This document shows, in pieces, positions 7,844-16,594 of a DNA stretch of 21,836 bases (position 1 is its first letter; the number at the start of each line of letters is the position of its first letter). Source of the DNA: RGIG9079 sp964567845 (lineage in GTDB: Bacteria > Bacteroidota > Bacteroidia > Bacteroidales > Marinifilaceae); NCBI GenBank assembly GCA_964567845.1, contig CAZMOG010000027.1, positions 1-21,836 of the forward strand, written 5' to 3'. The position numbers and the translations under genes are program-made. A model generated the notes under the pieces. It made no database searches, was not told the DNA's origin, and saw only the letters and a list, made by a program, of their open reading frames with translations.

Positions 7844-9460
7844 TTAGCGAATATCGAGAACTGCAACTTGTTTGTTTTCACCATTCTTTTTGAATACAAT
7901 GTAAACAACCGATCCCTTCTTTGCCTCGGGAACACTAATTTGAAGAGCCATCTTGTTGTTGTCCTGCCATGGCTCTGCACCGAAATCACTTGCAACGTTG
8001 TCGGTGCTGTTCTCATCGACAAATATCTCTACTACCGGTGGATATACGTCGTTCTCATCCGGCTCCTCGTTCTCACACCACTCCTCGACCGATGGAATTA
8101 TCTGGAATGCATTTCTACTTGATGTTGTTGCTGTTTTTGGAGTCAAATATCCTACCGATGATACATTGAATGTGGTTGTTGCATATTCGAATATACCATC
8201 TTTTGAATTTATACTGCTCAACATCTCGACAGGAATTGCTTTCATGCCACCTGTAAGATATTTTGCACTGATGTCGGCCAAATCCGATGTGATATTTGCT
8301 TGTTGAACAAAGTGAGCAATCGTATATTTCTCATACTTAGGCTTCATATCCAGATACTCGGTTGTCTTGTCGCAAATTGCATTCTCAAGTGTGTCCTTAA
8401 TCTTGTTATAGTGACCATTCGGGATTGCCAATAGGTAACCTGAACGCTCCGAGCCCTCGTTTACAGAGAAAGAGACACTGATATTTCCGGCTTTGTCATC
8501 GGTTACTGTGAACCAGCTTGATGCATTGTCCATTAGAACCATACCTGTTGTGGCATCAAGATTGTATGCCAGGATTGTATAGGCATTGTTCAAGGCAGTT
8601 AATTTTGCAACGTATGGAGACTGTGAAATAACAGCCTCGCCATCGCTTAATGATGACTCTGAATAGGTTGTTCCATCGGTAGATACCTGAAGATTCCATT
8701 TGCTTGAAGGATCAATAATGATACTCTCAGGGTTCATTCCTGCATATATCACCGGAATTGTCAATAGAACTTCAGTCTCGTTCTTGAATTTGATATTTTC
8801 GTCAGCATTGTTGATAGGATTCTGAGTATATTCCTCCAATACTGTAAGAATAATTGTGTTCCCCTCTTTGGCAACGTCAAGCCACTCGATAGAGCATTCC
8901 GGAATCCAATCGAAGTTTGCCTCAATTCCTAATGAGATTGATCCGTAGTGGTCAATTACAATGGGGTTGTTTTCGTTGAATTCAACGCTCTCCTCCTCAA
9001 CAATACCATTCTCCTTTACACTGATGGTATAGCTATTTGCCTCGCGATAAATTCTTGCAATTACCTTTGTTTCGCTCTCGATCTTCATGCTAATATCGGC
9101 CGAGTCAACCTCAAAACCAAGGTTTGCATCGGTAATGATTACTTTTATTTCCTGTGCTCCTTTGGCACCTGAAATATCGTAAAGGCCATTGCCTAACTTA
9201 CACCATAATGTATTTGTTGTAAGCTGCCATGCTTTGTTAGTTGTGAAACTCAATGTCAATGTGTCTCCGGCTTTACCGGTTAGGGTTGTGAACTCGGGGA
9301 ATTCTGCCTCCTCGTTTTGATCGGGAGTTTGGTTGTCCTCGGTCTGTCCGGGATTTGTCGGTATAATTTCCTCCTCATCGTCACCTCCGCATGCTACCAA
9401 ACCCAAAGTAGCAAATGATACCATAGCCATGATGGCCCAACTATTTTTGAACTTTTTCAT
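7844..9460 (-). CDS. BACON/DUF5003-like surface lipoprotein
   Basis: This 538-aa lipoprotein has lipobox LVAC at Cys24, then a strongly acidic, Pro/Gln-rich linker (about 27-53; starts C-G-G-D-D-E-E-E) that would hold the body away from the membrane. The first module (about 55-145) is BACON-like: LTGKAGDTLTLSFTTNKAW, then IKVIITDANLGFEVDSADI. A second BACON-like module at about 148-245 contains IVIDHYGSISLGIEANFDW. The C-terminal half is of unknown fold. The overall arrangement matches proteins I remember as DUF5003 in Bacteroides SusCD loci; the family number is from memory. No catalytic motif was found. The position three genes after susD-like, in a SusCD operon, fits an auxiliary surface-binding lipoprotein, comparable in place to SusE/SusF. 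The ligand is unknown. Confidence 0.8.
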   Translation of the reverse strand: MKKFKNSWAIMAMVSFATLGLVACGGDDEEEIIPTNPGQTEDNQTPDQNEEAEFPEFTTLTGKAGDTLTLSFTTNKAWQLTTNTLWCKLGNGLYDISGAKGAQEIKVIITDANLGFEVDSADISMKIESETKVIARIYREANSYTISVKENGIVEEESVEFNENNPIVIDHYGSISLGIEANFDWIPECSIEWLDVAKEGNTIILTVLEEYTQNPINNADENIKFKNETEVLLTIPVIYAGMNPESIIIDPSSKWNLQVSTDGTTYSESSLSDGEAVISQSPYVAKLTALNNAYTILAYNLDATTGMVLMDNASSWFTVTDDKAGNISVSFSVNEGSERSGYLLAIPNGHYNKIKDTLENAICDKTTEYLDMKPKYEKYTIAHFVQQANITSDLADISAKYLTGGMKAIPVEMLSSINSKDGIFEYATTTFNVSSVGYLTPKTATTSSRNAFQIIPSVEEWCENEEPDENDVYPPVVEIFVDENSTDNVASDFGAEPWQDNNKMALQISVPEAKKGSVVYIVFKKNGENKQVAVLDIR

Positions 9461-9489
9461 AATTCAAATGGTTATATTTTTACAACTTA

Positions 9490-10386
9490 TTAAAATCCAA
9501 CTCTCTTAATCTCTTCGGCTTCGTCGTCGCTAATCCATTCAACAGCATTGATAAACGCTCCTACGACATTTGTACCTTCGGCCATTCCGGGAACATAGAC
9601 TACCATGTATTGGTATATGAATGTCTCGTTTGTGCTATAGTACGAGGTGTATTGTGCCGGTTGATAGATGTTCAAGTATCCATCACCATATACGGTACCA
9701 AAGGCCTCGCCTGTCGATGCCATTACCTGATCCTCCATCTCAATAAGCGGATTCAGAACATCGGTAGTATCGAACTTGATTTTTACATCGTAGCCGTCAT
9801 AAATGTAGTCATGCAGAATAATAGTGCATGGATCCTCAGGGTCAACCTCCGTGTGAATCAATCGTTGCATACTGTTTGTATAGTTGTACAAGAATGTAGA
9901 ACTAACAACAGCATAGCCGGTGAAGTCGTTAATATCGAATGGTTTGGTTTTTAGTAATAAAACCTTTGTTTCATTTCCATTGTACAGTTCCCAATTTGTC
10001 TCCTCGTCGGCGACCAAATTCAAAATAAAACCAATCGAATCATTAATTTGAATGTTATCGTAGTTTCCACGAACCTGAACATTTGCTACGTTCTGACCGG
10101 CCTTGATTGTTACTGTATTCGATAGAATATCGTAGTGGTAACCCTCGATTGCGTTGCTTCGATTCTCAAGAACCTCAACTGCAACTGTTCTGTCGTAGTT
10201 ACAAATATCGGTAGTTCCAATAGTGATGTTGAAAATCTCATTGTTGTTCTGGATTGCCAAAACCGATAGAGTATCGGCAAACATAACGTATTTGCCTCCC
10301 TTGTATGTTATATACTCTGCATCGCATCCGACAGCAAGGGCTACTATTCCGACCAATAGTGCAATTTGTCTATATAATCTTTTCAT
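9490..10386 (-). CDS. SusCD-associated lipoprotein (DUF4984/DUF4843-like)
   Basis: The protein is 298 aa from the ATG at 10386; a TTG two codons upstream is not preferred. Its lipobox AVGC ends at Cys21. The N-terminal half is beta-rich with a Calx-beta-like pattern: YITYKGGKYVMFADTLSV, then YDRTVAVEVLENRSNAIEG, then VTIKAGQNVANVQVRGNYDNI. This is typical of the DUF4843/DUF4984 lipoproteins encoded directly after susD in Bacteroides (names from memory). The C-terminal half has many Tyr and Asp residues and ends VGF. It starts 11 bases after the susD-like stop. Such proteins are thought to be surface partners of SusCD in substrate binding, but the function is not established. Confidence 0.82.
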   Translation of the reverse strand: MKRLYRQIALLVGIVALAVGCDAEYITYKGGKYVMFADTLSVLAIQNNNEIFNITIGTTDICNYDRTVAVEVLENRSNAIEGYHYDILSNTVTIKAGQNVANVQVRGNYDNIQINDSIGFILNLVADEETNWELYNGNETKVLLLKTKPFDINDFTGYAVVSSTFLYNYTNSMQRLIHTEVDPEDPCTIILHDYIYDGYDVKIKFDTTDVLNPLIEMEDQVMASTGEAFGTVYGDGYLNIYQPAQYTSYYSTNETFIYQYMVVYVPGMAEGTNVVGAFINAVEWISDDEAEEIKRVGF

Positions 10387-10397
10387 ATCCAACTATC

Positions 10398-11918
10398 TTA
10401 TTTGTTACTGTCGTTAGGTAAAATGTTTGCATCGGGCGATTCTAACTCGTGGTTAGGAATTGGCCATACAAATAGTGCATCATCTTTCTCGATTTTGAGA
10501 GAGCTTCCCTCGGGAAGTGAGTTTGTCTGCTCCTTACGCTCAAAACCTTTATGCCAGCGCTTCAAGTCCATAAGGCGGAATCCCTCCATGTAAAGCTCCT
10601 TAACACGCTCCTCTTCTATTACTTGCATTGCATTGTTCTCGTTTATGCTAACTCCTCCTCCAAAGTTTGCATAACGGTATGAACGAAGTGTGGCAATGTC
10701 GTTTCCTGCCTTAGTGTAGTTCGGATTCTCCATTGAAGCGTATGCCTCGGCACGAATCAAGTATTGCTCGGCCAAACGGAATACCTTAGGCATAGATACA
10801 TTAAGAAGCATCGCCTCGTTGTATAGGTTGGTATTTCCCCAATATTTTGTAAGTAGCGGCCAGCTCAATCCGTGGGTGTGTCCTGTCTGGTAGGTTGTGA
10901 AGTAGGTGTCGTAACGAGCATCGCTGCTTGAATACAAATCCAATACCCATTGTGCAGGAACATAGTCTGGTCTCATTGAAACGTAGTCGTAGTTAAAGAA
11001 TACTCTTCCCAATGCTCCTCCATAGTTTGTTGAGGTGAATCCGATTTTCCAGATAATCTCGGTAGCATTGTCAGTCTGCCACATATAATCAAAATATGTT
11101 ACTCCTGAAGAGTACTCCTCGCTTGCACTTGATAGCAGATATTGGTTGCTCTCGATTACCTTTGTTGCAGACTCGATGGCTTGCTTATAATCTTTCATAT
11201 ATAGAGCAACCCTGGCGCGCAATGCGTGAACTGTGTACTCGTTGAAGTAGGTAGTGTTGTACAATGTTCCTGCAGCAAAATCCTCGTCAAGCTTCAAGTA
11301 TAACTCTGCTCTTTCAAGATCATCCAAAACAAATTGATATGACTCCTGAAGAGATGCACGCTCAATAGGTTTGTTTGAGTAGTAGGCATCTCTGATAACA
11401 ACTCCCAACTCACTCTCAGCCTCGCTTAGGCTCTCGTATGATTTACAGAAGAGTTTAATTAACTCTGAGTAAGCCAATGCTCTTGCAAAGTAGGCCTCGC
11501 CATAGAACTGCTCAATACGATCAAGGTCGGCGTCGTCGTATGTATTCTTCTCTACATCATCAAGGAACTCAAGAAGGAAGTTACAACGACCAATAATATC
11601 GTAAAGTCCACCGTATACAGCTGCAATCTCGCTGTTTGTTCCAAGAATATCCCAACGCCATATATTTCCGTATGTGTTGGTATAACCCTCTACTGCATAG
11701 GCCAAGTCACATTGCAAGTCAGGTAGCAGAGTCAAGTATCCGCTATATAGAGCAGGACTCATAAAGGCAGAGTAGATTCCAATTACAGCTTGGTCAGCCT
11801 CGTTGACTGTGGTAATTGCCTTGTCGGCAGGAATCTGATCCTCCGGGAACTTGTCTAAACACGCAACGGTGTTAAACAAGAGTATAGACAATATTGTATA
11901 TATTTTAAACTGTTTCAT
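10398..11918 (-). CDS. SusD/RagB-family nutrient-binding lipoprotein
   Basis: This 506-aa lipoprotein has lipobox TVAC at Cys20, then the typical SusD start (C-L-D-K-F-P-E-D-Q-I-P, followed by an ITTVNEADQAVIGIYSAF-type helix). Helical TPR-like segments follow (YGEAYFARALAYSELIKLF; ALRARVALYMKDYKQAIESATKVI). The C-terminus has the usual family signature of a DLKRWHKGF helix and VWPIPNHEL (from about 484). The length is normal for the family. SusD proteins are surface lipoproteins that act as a hinged lid over the SusC barrel and capture ligand. It lies 14 bases after the SusC-like gene, so the two should form one complex. The family includes binders of glycans and of peptides. The neighbours (protease, LRR proteins, no glycoside hydrolase) favour a peptide or protein ligand here, which is inference. 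Confidence 0.96.
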   Translation of the reverse strand: MKQFKIYTILSILLFNTVACLDKFPEDQIPADKAITTVNEADQAVIGIYSAFMSPALYSGYLTLLPDLQCDLAYAVEGYTNTYGNIWRWDILGTNSEIAAVYGGLYDIIGRCNFLLEFLDDVEKNTYDDADLDRIEQFYGEAYFARALAYSELIKLFCKSYESLSEAESELGVVIRDAYYSNKPIERASLQESYQFVLDDLERAELYLKLDEDFAAGTLYNTTYFNEYTVHALRARVALYMKDYKQAIESATKVIESNQYLLSSASEEYSSGVTYFDYMWQTDNATEIIWKIGFTSTNYGGALGRVFFNYDYVSMRPDYVPAQWVLDLYSSSDARYDTYFTTYQTGHTHGLSWPLLTKYWGNTNLYNEAMLLNVSMPKVFRLAEQYLIRAEAYASMENPNYTKAGNDIATLRSYRYANFGGGVSINENNAMQVIEEERVKELYMEGFRLMDLKRWHKGFERKEQTNSLPEGSSLKIEKDDALFVWPIPNHELESPDANILPNDSNK

Positions 11919-11932
11919 AATCTCTCAATGTT

Positions 11933-14869
11933 TTAGAATGCCAACTCAAGTCCGAATGAATATTGACGAGACATTGGGTATTGGGCAGCATATACGTTTC
12001 CAACTCCCTCAGGGTCAATACCTGTGAATTTAGTAAAGGTCAATAGATTCTGTGCCTGAGCATATACCTTAATGTTGCTAAAGAAATTGGTCTTCTTCAT
12101 GAGAGAAGAGGGTAGTGAATAACCCAACATCAAGTTCTTTAGACGTAGGAATGAGGCATCCTCAAGAAGTCGAGTGTCAAACTCTGTTGTATAACCGTGC
12201 TTTGGAATGTCGGTAATATCGCCCGGGTTCTTCCAACGGTCGTATAGAAGACGCTTAGATTGGTTATATGTTGCATACAAACCATTGCTCTCCTCGAAGA
12301 AGCGGTCATTATTGATTACATAACGCTTTGCAATCCAGCTGAATTGTGCATTAAGACTCAATCCTTTCCATGAGAAAGTTGTTCCGAATCCACCCTGCCA
12401 TGGAGCAATATAGCTCTTGCCGGTCATGGTCTTATCTGATTCGTTAAACTCATTTGTGATATTACCGTTCTTGTCATACCACAATGGCTCTCCATTTACA
12501 GGGTTAACTCCTGCATATCGGTTCATATAAAGCTCACTTACAGAGTGACCCTTAACCAATTTTACACTACTTCCTGAGATCTCATACTCGTCCAATCCGT
12601 TGTAAAGTTCGGTAATTTTGTTCTTGTTGTGTGAGAAGTTTCCGTCAATGTTCCAAGTGAAGTGTCCGGCACGTACAACATCAAGTGCTAACTGTACCTC
12701 AACTCCGCGGTTTACCATTGCTCCTACGTTATCCCAACGGAATCCGAATCCGTTGTTTGTATAAGATTGTGGAACACTCATAAGCATGTTTGTGGTCAAC
12801 TTGTTGTAGAACTCAACATCTAAATTAATGTTGTTCAAGAATGTGAAGTGAGCAGCAATGTTGGTTGACCATAGCTTCTCCCAACCCAAATCTTCATTAC
12901 CCTGATTTGTTGGTGCAATACCCGGGTTGCCGAAGTAGTCTGCACCTCCTCCAACCAACTCCAAGTGGTCGTAGTTAGGAATTGAAGAGTTACCAGAGGT
13001 TCCGGTGCTGAATGAGAATTGTACATTGTTTAACCACTCAATATTCTCCATAAACTTCTCTTTCTTCATGTTCCACATCAAACCAACAGACCAGAATGTT
13101 CCCCATCGTCCGTTTTTACCAAATCTTGATGAGGCGTCGGAACGTATCGAGAAATCTACATAGTATTTGAAGTCGTAGTTATACTCTGCACGTCCGAAGA
13201 ATGACAGGTAGGCATAACTTGCGTATGTGTTTCCCCATGATGTGGCTCTTGTTCCATTGCTCAATGTTGTAAGGTCGTCGTTGTTTTGCCCCTGGGTAAT
13301 AACCTGGAATCCCTCAGAAAGGTAGTCAACTCCCTCCTGTCCCACCATAAAGTTGAATGAGTGAACCTGATTCTTATAGAATTTGTAGTTAATGGTGTTG
13401 GTGATGTTCAGAGACATTACATCGTTTGAACTTTTACCTGCGGTTCCGCTGTTGTTGTTTTGTGGGAAACTTGGGAACGATTTCATATCTGCAGTTTGGT
13501 GAGAGTAATCGGCACCAAACTGAGAACGGATTGTCAATCCCTCGATAGGCTCAATCTCAGCATACAGAACGTTCATCAATTTGTATTTCTTGTATGTAAG
13601 AGGATTATTCTCCATCCACTCAATTGGGTTCACTCCTGTGCCGGTCCAGCTTCCATCTTTGCTCGACGCCAATGAACCATCCTCTTTGTATGGATTCCAA
13701 TATGGTAACATGAAACGTGAAGCAGAGATAGGTGTATATAGTGCATATTGTCCATCGTCAGCCTGAGAAATCTCTTCAAATGTTACCATTGTGTTGTTTC
13801 CAACTTTCAGTTTGTCGGTAGCCTTTACATCAGAATTTGCGCGAATACTGTAACGACGGAACTTTGACGATTGAGCAATACCGTCCTGATCATAGAAGTT
13901 TCCCGAGATAAAGAAGTTAGACTTATCGGTAGCCTTTGCTACAGACAGATCATAACTCTGCAAGAATGCACGATCATTGAAGACCATATCCATCCAATTT
14001 ATGTTGGTCTTGCTAAGAATATCGTAGTCTTGATTATCATCCAAACCAATCTCTTTCTCATACTGAATACGCTCCTCTGTGTTCATCAAATTCCATTTCG
14101 TGCGTGCCAGATTTGAGAATCCGAGCTGAGTACGGAAGGTGATACGTGCCTTGTCTTTGCTGTTGGTACCCCTTTTGGTTGTAATTACCACAACTCCGTT
14201 TGCTGCACGAGCACCGTAGATACTTGTTGATGAGGCATCTTTCAGGATTGTCACCGACTCAATATCGCTTGGAGATATTGTGTTGAAATCCGAACTCTCG
14301 ATGGGTACTCCGTCCAATATGAATAGTGGCGATGTCCCGGAATTAATAGAGTTTGTTCCACGAATTTGGAACGATGCAGCTTTACTTGGCTCTCCCGATA
14401 CCGATGTAACCTGCAAGCCGGGAGTTTTTCCCTGTAGAGCCTGGTCAAAACCTGCTGCAGGTACACTCTCTAAGGCCTCGCCCTTAACAGTCGATACAGA
14501 ACCGGCAATTGTTCCTTTTTGTCTGGTACCGTATGCAACAACTACAACATCCTCGACCATCTGCGAGGTTGATTTGAGCGCAACATTCAGTACTTCGGTT
14601 TTAGCGTTTACTACATGACGCTGCTCCTCCATTCCCAGATACGAGAAAATCAGGGTTGCCTGATCAACTCCTGAAATTTTGATAGAGTAGCTTCCATCAA
14701 TGTCTGTAATCGCTCCGTAGCTTGTTCCATCCTGTTGAATCGCAACTCCTATAAGAGTTTCACCGTCGTCGGCCGATGTAACTACTCCCGTAACCGTAAA
14801 GCTCTCTTGAGCATAGGTTTGAATAGCACACAACAAGAATGTAACAAACAAAAGAATTACTCTCTTCAT
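11933..14869 (-). CDS. SusC/RagA-family TonB-dependent outer-membrane transporter
   Basis: This 978-aa barrel protein has a signal peptide of about 20 residues (ending TYA). A carboxypeptidase-regulatory-like beta domain (about 25-100, starting FTVTGVVTSADDGETLIG) is followed by a TonB-box-like VEDVVVVAYG (105-114). The plug domain (about 115-235) has the SusC signature FQIRGTNSINSGTSPLFILDGVP, SIYGARAANGVVVIT and TTKRG. The 22-strand-type beta barrel runs to a C-terminal Phe, as expected for BAM-assembled proteins. There is no N-terminal STN domain, so it should not signal to an anti-sigma factor by that route. It would import ligand captured by the SusD-like partner using TonB energy. At 978 residues it is at the short end of the family. 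It begins 23 bases after the AspT-family gene with no visible promoter between them. Confidence 0.97.
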   Translation of the reverse strand: MKRVILLFVTFLLCAIQTYAQESFTVTGVVTSADDGETLIGVAIQQDGTSYGAITDIDGSYSIKISGVDQATLIFSYLGMEEQRHVVNAKTEVLNVALKSTSQMVEDVVVVAYGTRQKGTIAGSVSTVKGEALESVPAAGFDQALQGKTPGLQVTSVSGEPSKAASFQIRGTNSINSGTSPLFILDGVPIESSDFNTISPSDIESVTILKDASSTSIYGARAANGVVVITTKRGTNSKDKARITFRTQLGFSNLARTKWNLMNTEERIQYEKEIGLDDNQDYDILSKTNINWMDMVFNDRAFLQSYDLSVAKATDKSNFFISGNFYDQDGIAQSSKFRRYSIRANSDVKATDKLKVGNNTMVTFEEISQADDGQYALYTPISASRFMLPYWNPYKEDGSLASSKDGSWTGTGVNPIEWMENNPLTYKKYKLMNVLYAEIEPIEGLTIRSQFGADYSHQTADMKSFPSFPQNNNSGTAGKSSNDVMSLNITNTINYKFYKNQVHSFNFMVGQEGVDYLSEGFQVITQGQNNDDLTTLSNGTRATSWGNTYASYAYLSFFGRAEYNYDFKYYVDFSIRSDASSRFGKNGRWGTFWSVGLMWNMKKEKFMENIEWLNNVQFSFSTGTSGNSSIPNYDHLELVGGGADYFGNPGIAPTNQGNEDLGWEKLWSTNIAAHFTFLNNINLDVEFYNKLTTNMLMSVPQSYTNNGFGFRWDNVGAMVNRGVEVQLALDVVRAGHFTWNIDGNFSHNKNKITELYNGLDEYEISGSSVKLVKGHSVSELYMNRYAGVNPVNGEPLWYDKNGNITNEFNESDKTMTGKSYIAPWQGGFGTTFSWKGLSLNAQFSWIAKRYVINNDRFFEESNGLYATYNQSKRLLYDRWKNPGDITDIPKHGYTTEFDTRLLEDASFLRLKNLMLGYSLPSSLMKKTNFFSNIKVYAQAQNLLTFTKFTGIDPEGVGNVYAAQYPMSRQYSFGLELAF

Positions 14870-14892
14870 TTGTCTTACTTTATAATTATTTG

Positions 14893-16479
14893 TTATACAA
14901 TAGCTGCTATAATCTGAATAACCACAATCAACATGACAAGAGCAATAGGGTATACTGTAGCATAGGCAACAGTTGGTAAATTGGTTTTTGTCATTGAATC
15001 ACAGGCAGCCAATCCCGGAGTACTGGTCATTCCTCCTGTCAAAGCACCAAGTAGATATAGGATATTCATTTTAAAAACATAATGTGCAATTAATGTGGCA
15101 ACAATCATGGGAAGAAGCGTGATGGCTCCACCCACAAGGAACAGTGCAATTCCGTGCTGTTCAAAGGTGTCAACAATATGTTGTCCTGCTGAGGTGCCGA
15201 CGCCTGCAAGGAACATAATAAGTCCCAATTGTCTTAGCAGAGTATTCGAGTTTCCCGACATTGTCCACATAATCGGGCCGGTCTTGCCAATTGCACTAAG
15301 TACGATTGCCACAAGAAGAACTCCGCCTGTTAATCCGGGCGAGAATGAGAAACCTTCGCCCATGGTTATATTAATTTTTCCGCAAAGCACACCTAATACA
15401 ATTCCGGCAGCAATGGGGAAGAAGTCGGTCGATGATACCGCTTTATTATTGTTTCCAAAGAGTTGTGCAATTGGTTTCATACTCTCTTTTGGGGCAGTAA
15501 TGCTCAATTTGTCTGCAAATTTCATTTTCAAATCGGGCGAGGGCGCAATTTCAATTCCTGAACGTCTGATTATGGTAACAGTTGCACCAAATCTGCTAAG
15601 CAGACTCAAATTTCCCAAGGTTTCATTGACCAATTTGGTATTGGTAAGAAGTATATGTTCAATCTGAAATTCGTCAGCGGGGAACTCTTTTTCTTCGAAA
15701 CATCCCATAAGCAATTCAAGTTGCTTAATTGATTCTGTTGTTCCTGACGCTTTAAGATAATCGCCTTTGTGTAGCACGGTTCCGGCCTGTGGTAATAATG
15801 GTTCATCATTGTGCAGAATGCGGATGATGGTTGCACCCGTCATTGTTCTGATTCTCAAAGATTCAATACTCTTATTGAAAACATTCTCGTTAAGAACCTT
15901 TATTACTCTGGTGGTAATTGTAGGGTGCTCCTCTGCATTTTTGTTGTCCAGTTCCCTCTCTATTGCAGAAATATTTGTGCGCATTAAGCGTGGAAGTAAC
16001 TTTACAAAAAGAATAACGCCAATCACTCCGAACGGGTATGCAATTCCATAACCAATTGAAGATAGCTCGTTTGTAGCTTCGATTGCCGATGCCAGACCTG
16101 GTGTACTTGTCAATGCTCCGGCCAGTAGGCCTGTTGCGGAAGCATTGTCGATATTCAAACATTCTGCACAAATCAAGGTGACGATACCGGCACTCAAAAT
16201 AAGAATTATTGTCAAGATAGCCAAATCGCGTCCTTTGCTCTTGAACGAATCGATAAATCCTGGGCCAGCCTGGATACCGATAGTAAAGATGAAGAGAATC
16301 ATTCCAAAATTTTGAATATCTTTTGGTATGATAACCCCAAAATGACCGAAAAGAAGTGCAATGAAGATAACAGCAGAGACATCTAATGAAACCCCTTTTA
16401 TCTTGATAGAACCTAACATGTAGCCAAGTGCTACTATCACAAACAGAGAGAAATAGGAGTTCTGGAATAGTTCTGTCAT
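14893..16479 (-). CDS. AspT/YidE-family inner-membrane transporter with central RCK_C domains
   Basis: The protein is 528 aa from the ATG at 16479. Residues 1-165 and about 350-528 are two homologous membrane halves, each with the same signature (LLAGALTSTPGLASA at 118-132; ALTGGMTSTPGLAA at 479-492), as in the AspT/YidE/YbjL duplication family. Between them (about 185-335) are two TrkA-C/RCK_C-like soluble domains (NKSIESLRI..GATIIRILH and NETLGNLSLLSRFGATVTIIRR) that probably bind a regulatory ligand. The best-known member exchanges aspartate for alanine; most members have no known substrate. It is the first gene after the promoter at 16525-16556 and is directly followed by the SusC-like gene. 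Movement of an amino acid or organic anion released by peptide breakdown would fit, but is inference. A longer reading frame starting at TTG 16527 is ruled out because that codon lies inside the -7 box. Confidence 0.92.
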   Translation of the reverse strand: MTELFQNSYFSLFVIVALGYMLGSIKIKGVSLDVSAVIFIALLFGHFGVIIPKDIQNFGMILFIFTIGIQAGPGFIDSFKSKGRDLAILTIILILSAGIVTLICAECLNIDNASATGLLAGALTSTPGLASAIEATNELSSIGYGIAYPFGVIGVILFVKLLPRLMRTNISAIERELDNKNAEEHPTITTRVIKVLNENVFNKSIESLRIRTMTGATIIRILHNDEPLLPQAGTVLHKGDYLKASGTTESIKQLELLMGCFEEKEFPADEFQIEHILLTNTKLVNETLGNLSLLSRFGATVTIIRRSGIEIAPSPDLKMKFADKLSITAPKESMKPIAQLFGNNNKAVSSTDFFPIAAGIVLGVLCGKINITMGEGFSFSPGLTGGVLLVAIVLSAIGKTGPIMWTMSGNSNTLLRQLGLIMFLAGVGTSAGQHIVDTFEQHGIALFLVGGAITLLPMIVATLIAHYVFKMNILYLLGALTGGMTSTPGLAACDSMTKTNLPTVAYATVYPIALVMLIVVIQIIAAIV

Positions 16480-16506
16480 CTTTGCTTTTTGTGTTAAATG
16501 GGTTAT

Positions 16507-16523
16507 GCTCCCTTTTTGGGAGC
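16507..16523. promoter_or_regulatory. GC-rich palindrome at the transcription start of the AspT/SusCD operon
   Basis: A perfect inverted repeat GCTCCC-N5-GGGAGC begins one base downstream of the -7 box. It is strikingly GC-rich for this low-GC intergenic region. The predicted transcription start (about 16517-16520) falls inside it. It therefore looks more like a DNA operator than a full RNA hairpin, although a 5'-end hairpin that stabilises the mRNA is an alternative. Confidence 0.5.
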
Positions 16524-16524
16524 G

Positions 16525-16556
16525 CAAAGATAGTTAAAAGTTCTTAAATAATCAAT
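16525..16556 (-). promoter_or_regulatory. Bacteroidetes-type promoter for the AspT/SusCD operon
   Basis: On the minus strand the -7 box TATCTTTG (16525-16532) fits TAnnTTTG exactly. ATTG (16553-16556), 20 bases upstream, is a near match to the -33 box TTTG at the proper spacing. It lies 45 bases upstream of the ATG at 16479. No comparable promoter was seen between any later genes of the cluster, so it may drive all ten. Confidence 0.75.
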
Positions 16557-16561
16557 TATTT
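16546..16561. repeat. AT-rich palindrome over the -33 region
   Basis: AAATAAT-CA-ATTATTT is a perfect inverted repeat with 7-base arms and a 2-base centre, and it covers the -33 element of the AspT operon promoter. The position suits a regulator-binding site. AT-rich palindromes can arise by chance, so the call is tentative. Confidence 0.35.
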
Positions 16562-16594
16562 CGGCGAATAGAGAATATATGTCTATAAATAGCA

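Noticed and set aside
7825..8306. Overlapping short frames at the end of the DUF5003-like gene on both strands
   Set aside because: They are nested in or antisense to a long lipoprotein gene with a signal peptide and have no independent support.
15095..15667. 190-codon plus-strand open frame inside the AspT-family gene
   Set aside because: It is fully antisense to a gene with clear family motifs, and its translation lacks recognisable domains. It reads as a shadow frame.
16480..16527. N-terminal extension of the AspT-family protein from TTG
   Set aside because: The TTG is the last part of the -7 box TATCTTTG, so it would not be in the mRNA. The ATG at 16479 starts the natural membrane domain.
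16562..16594. Possible terminator after nhaC (ATAGA/TCTAT arms)
   Set aside because: A 5-bp AT stem with a 9-base loop and no U tract is too weak. Read-through from nhaC into the AspT-family gene cannot be excluded.
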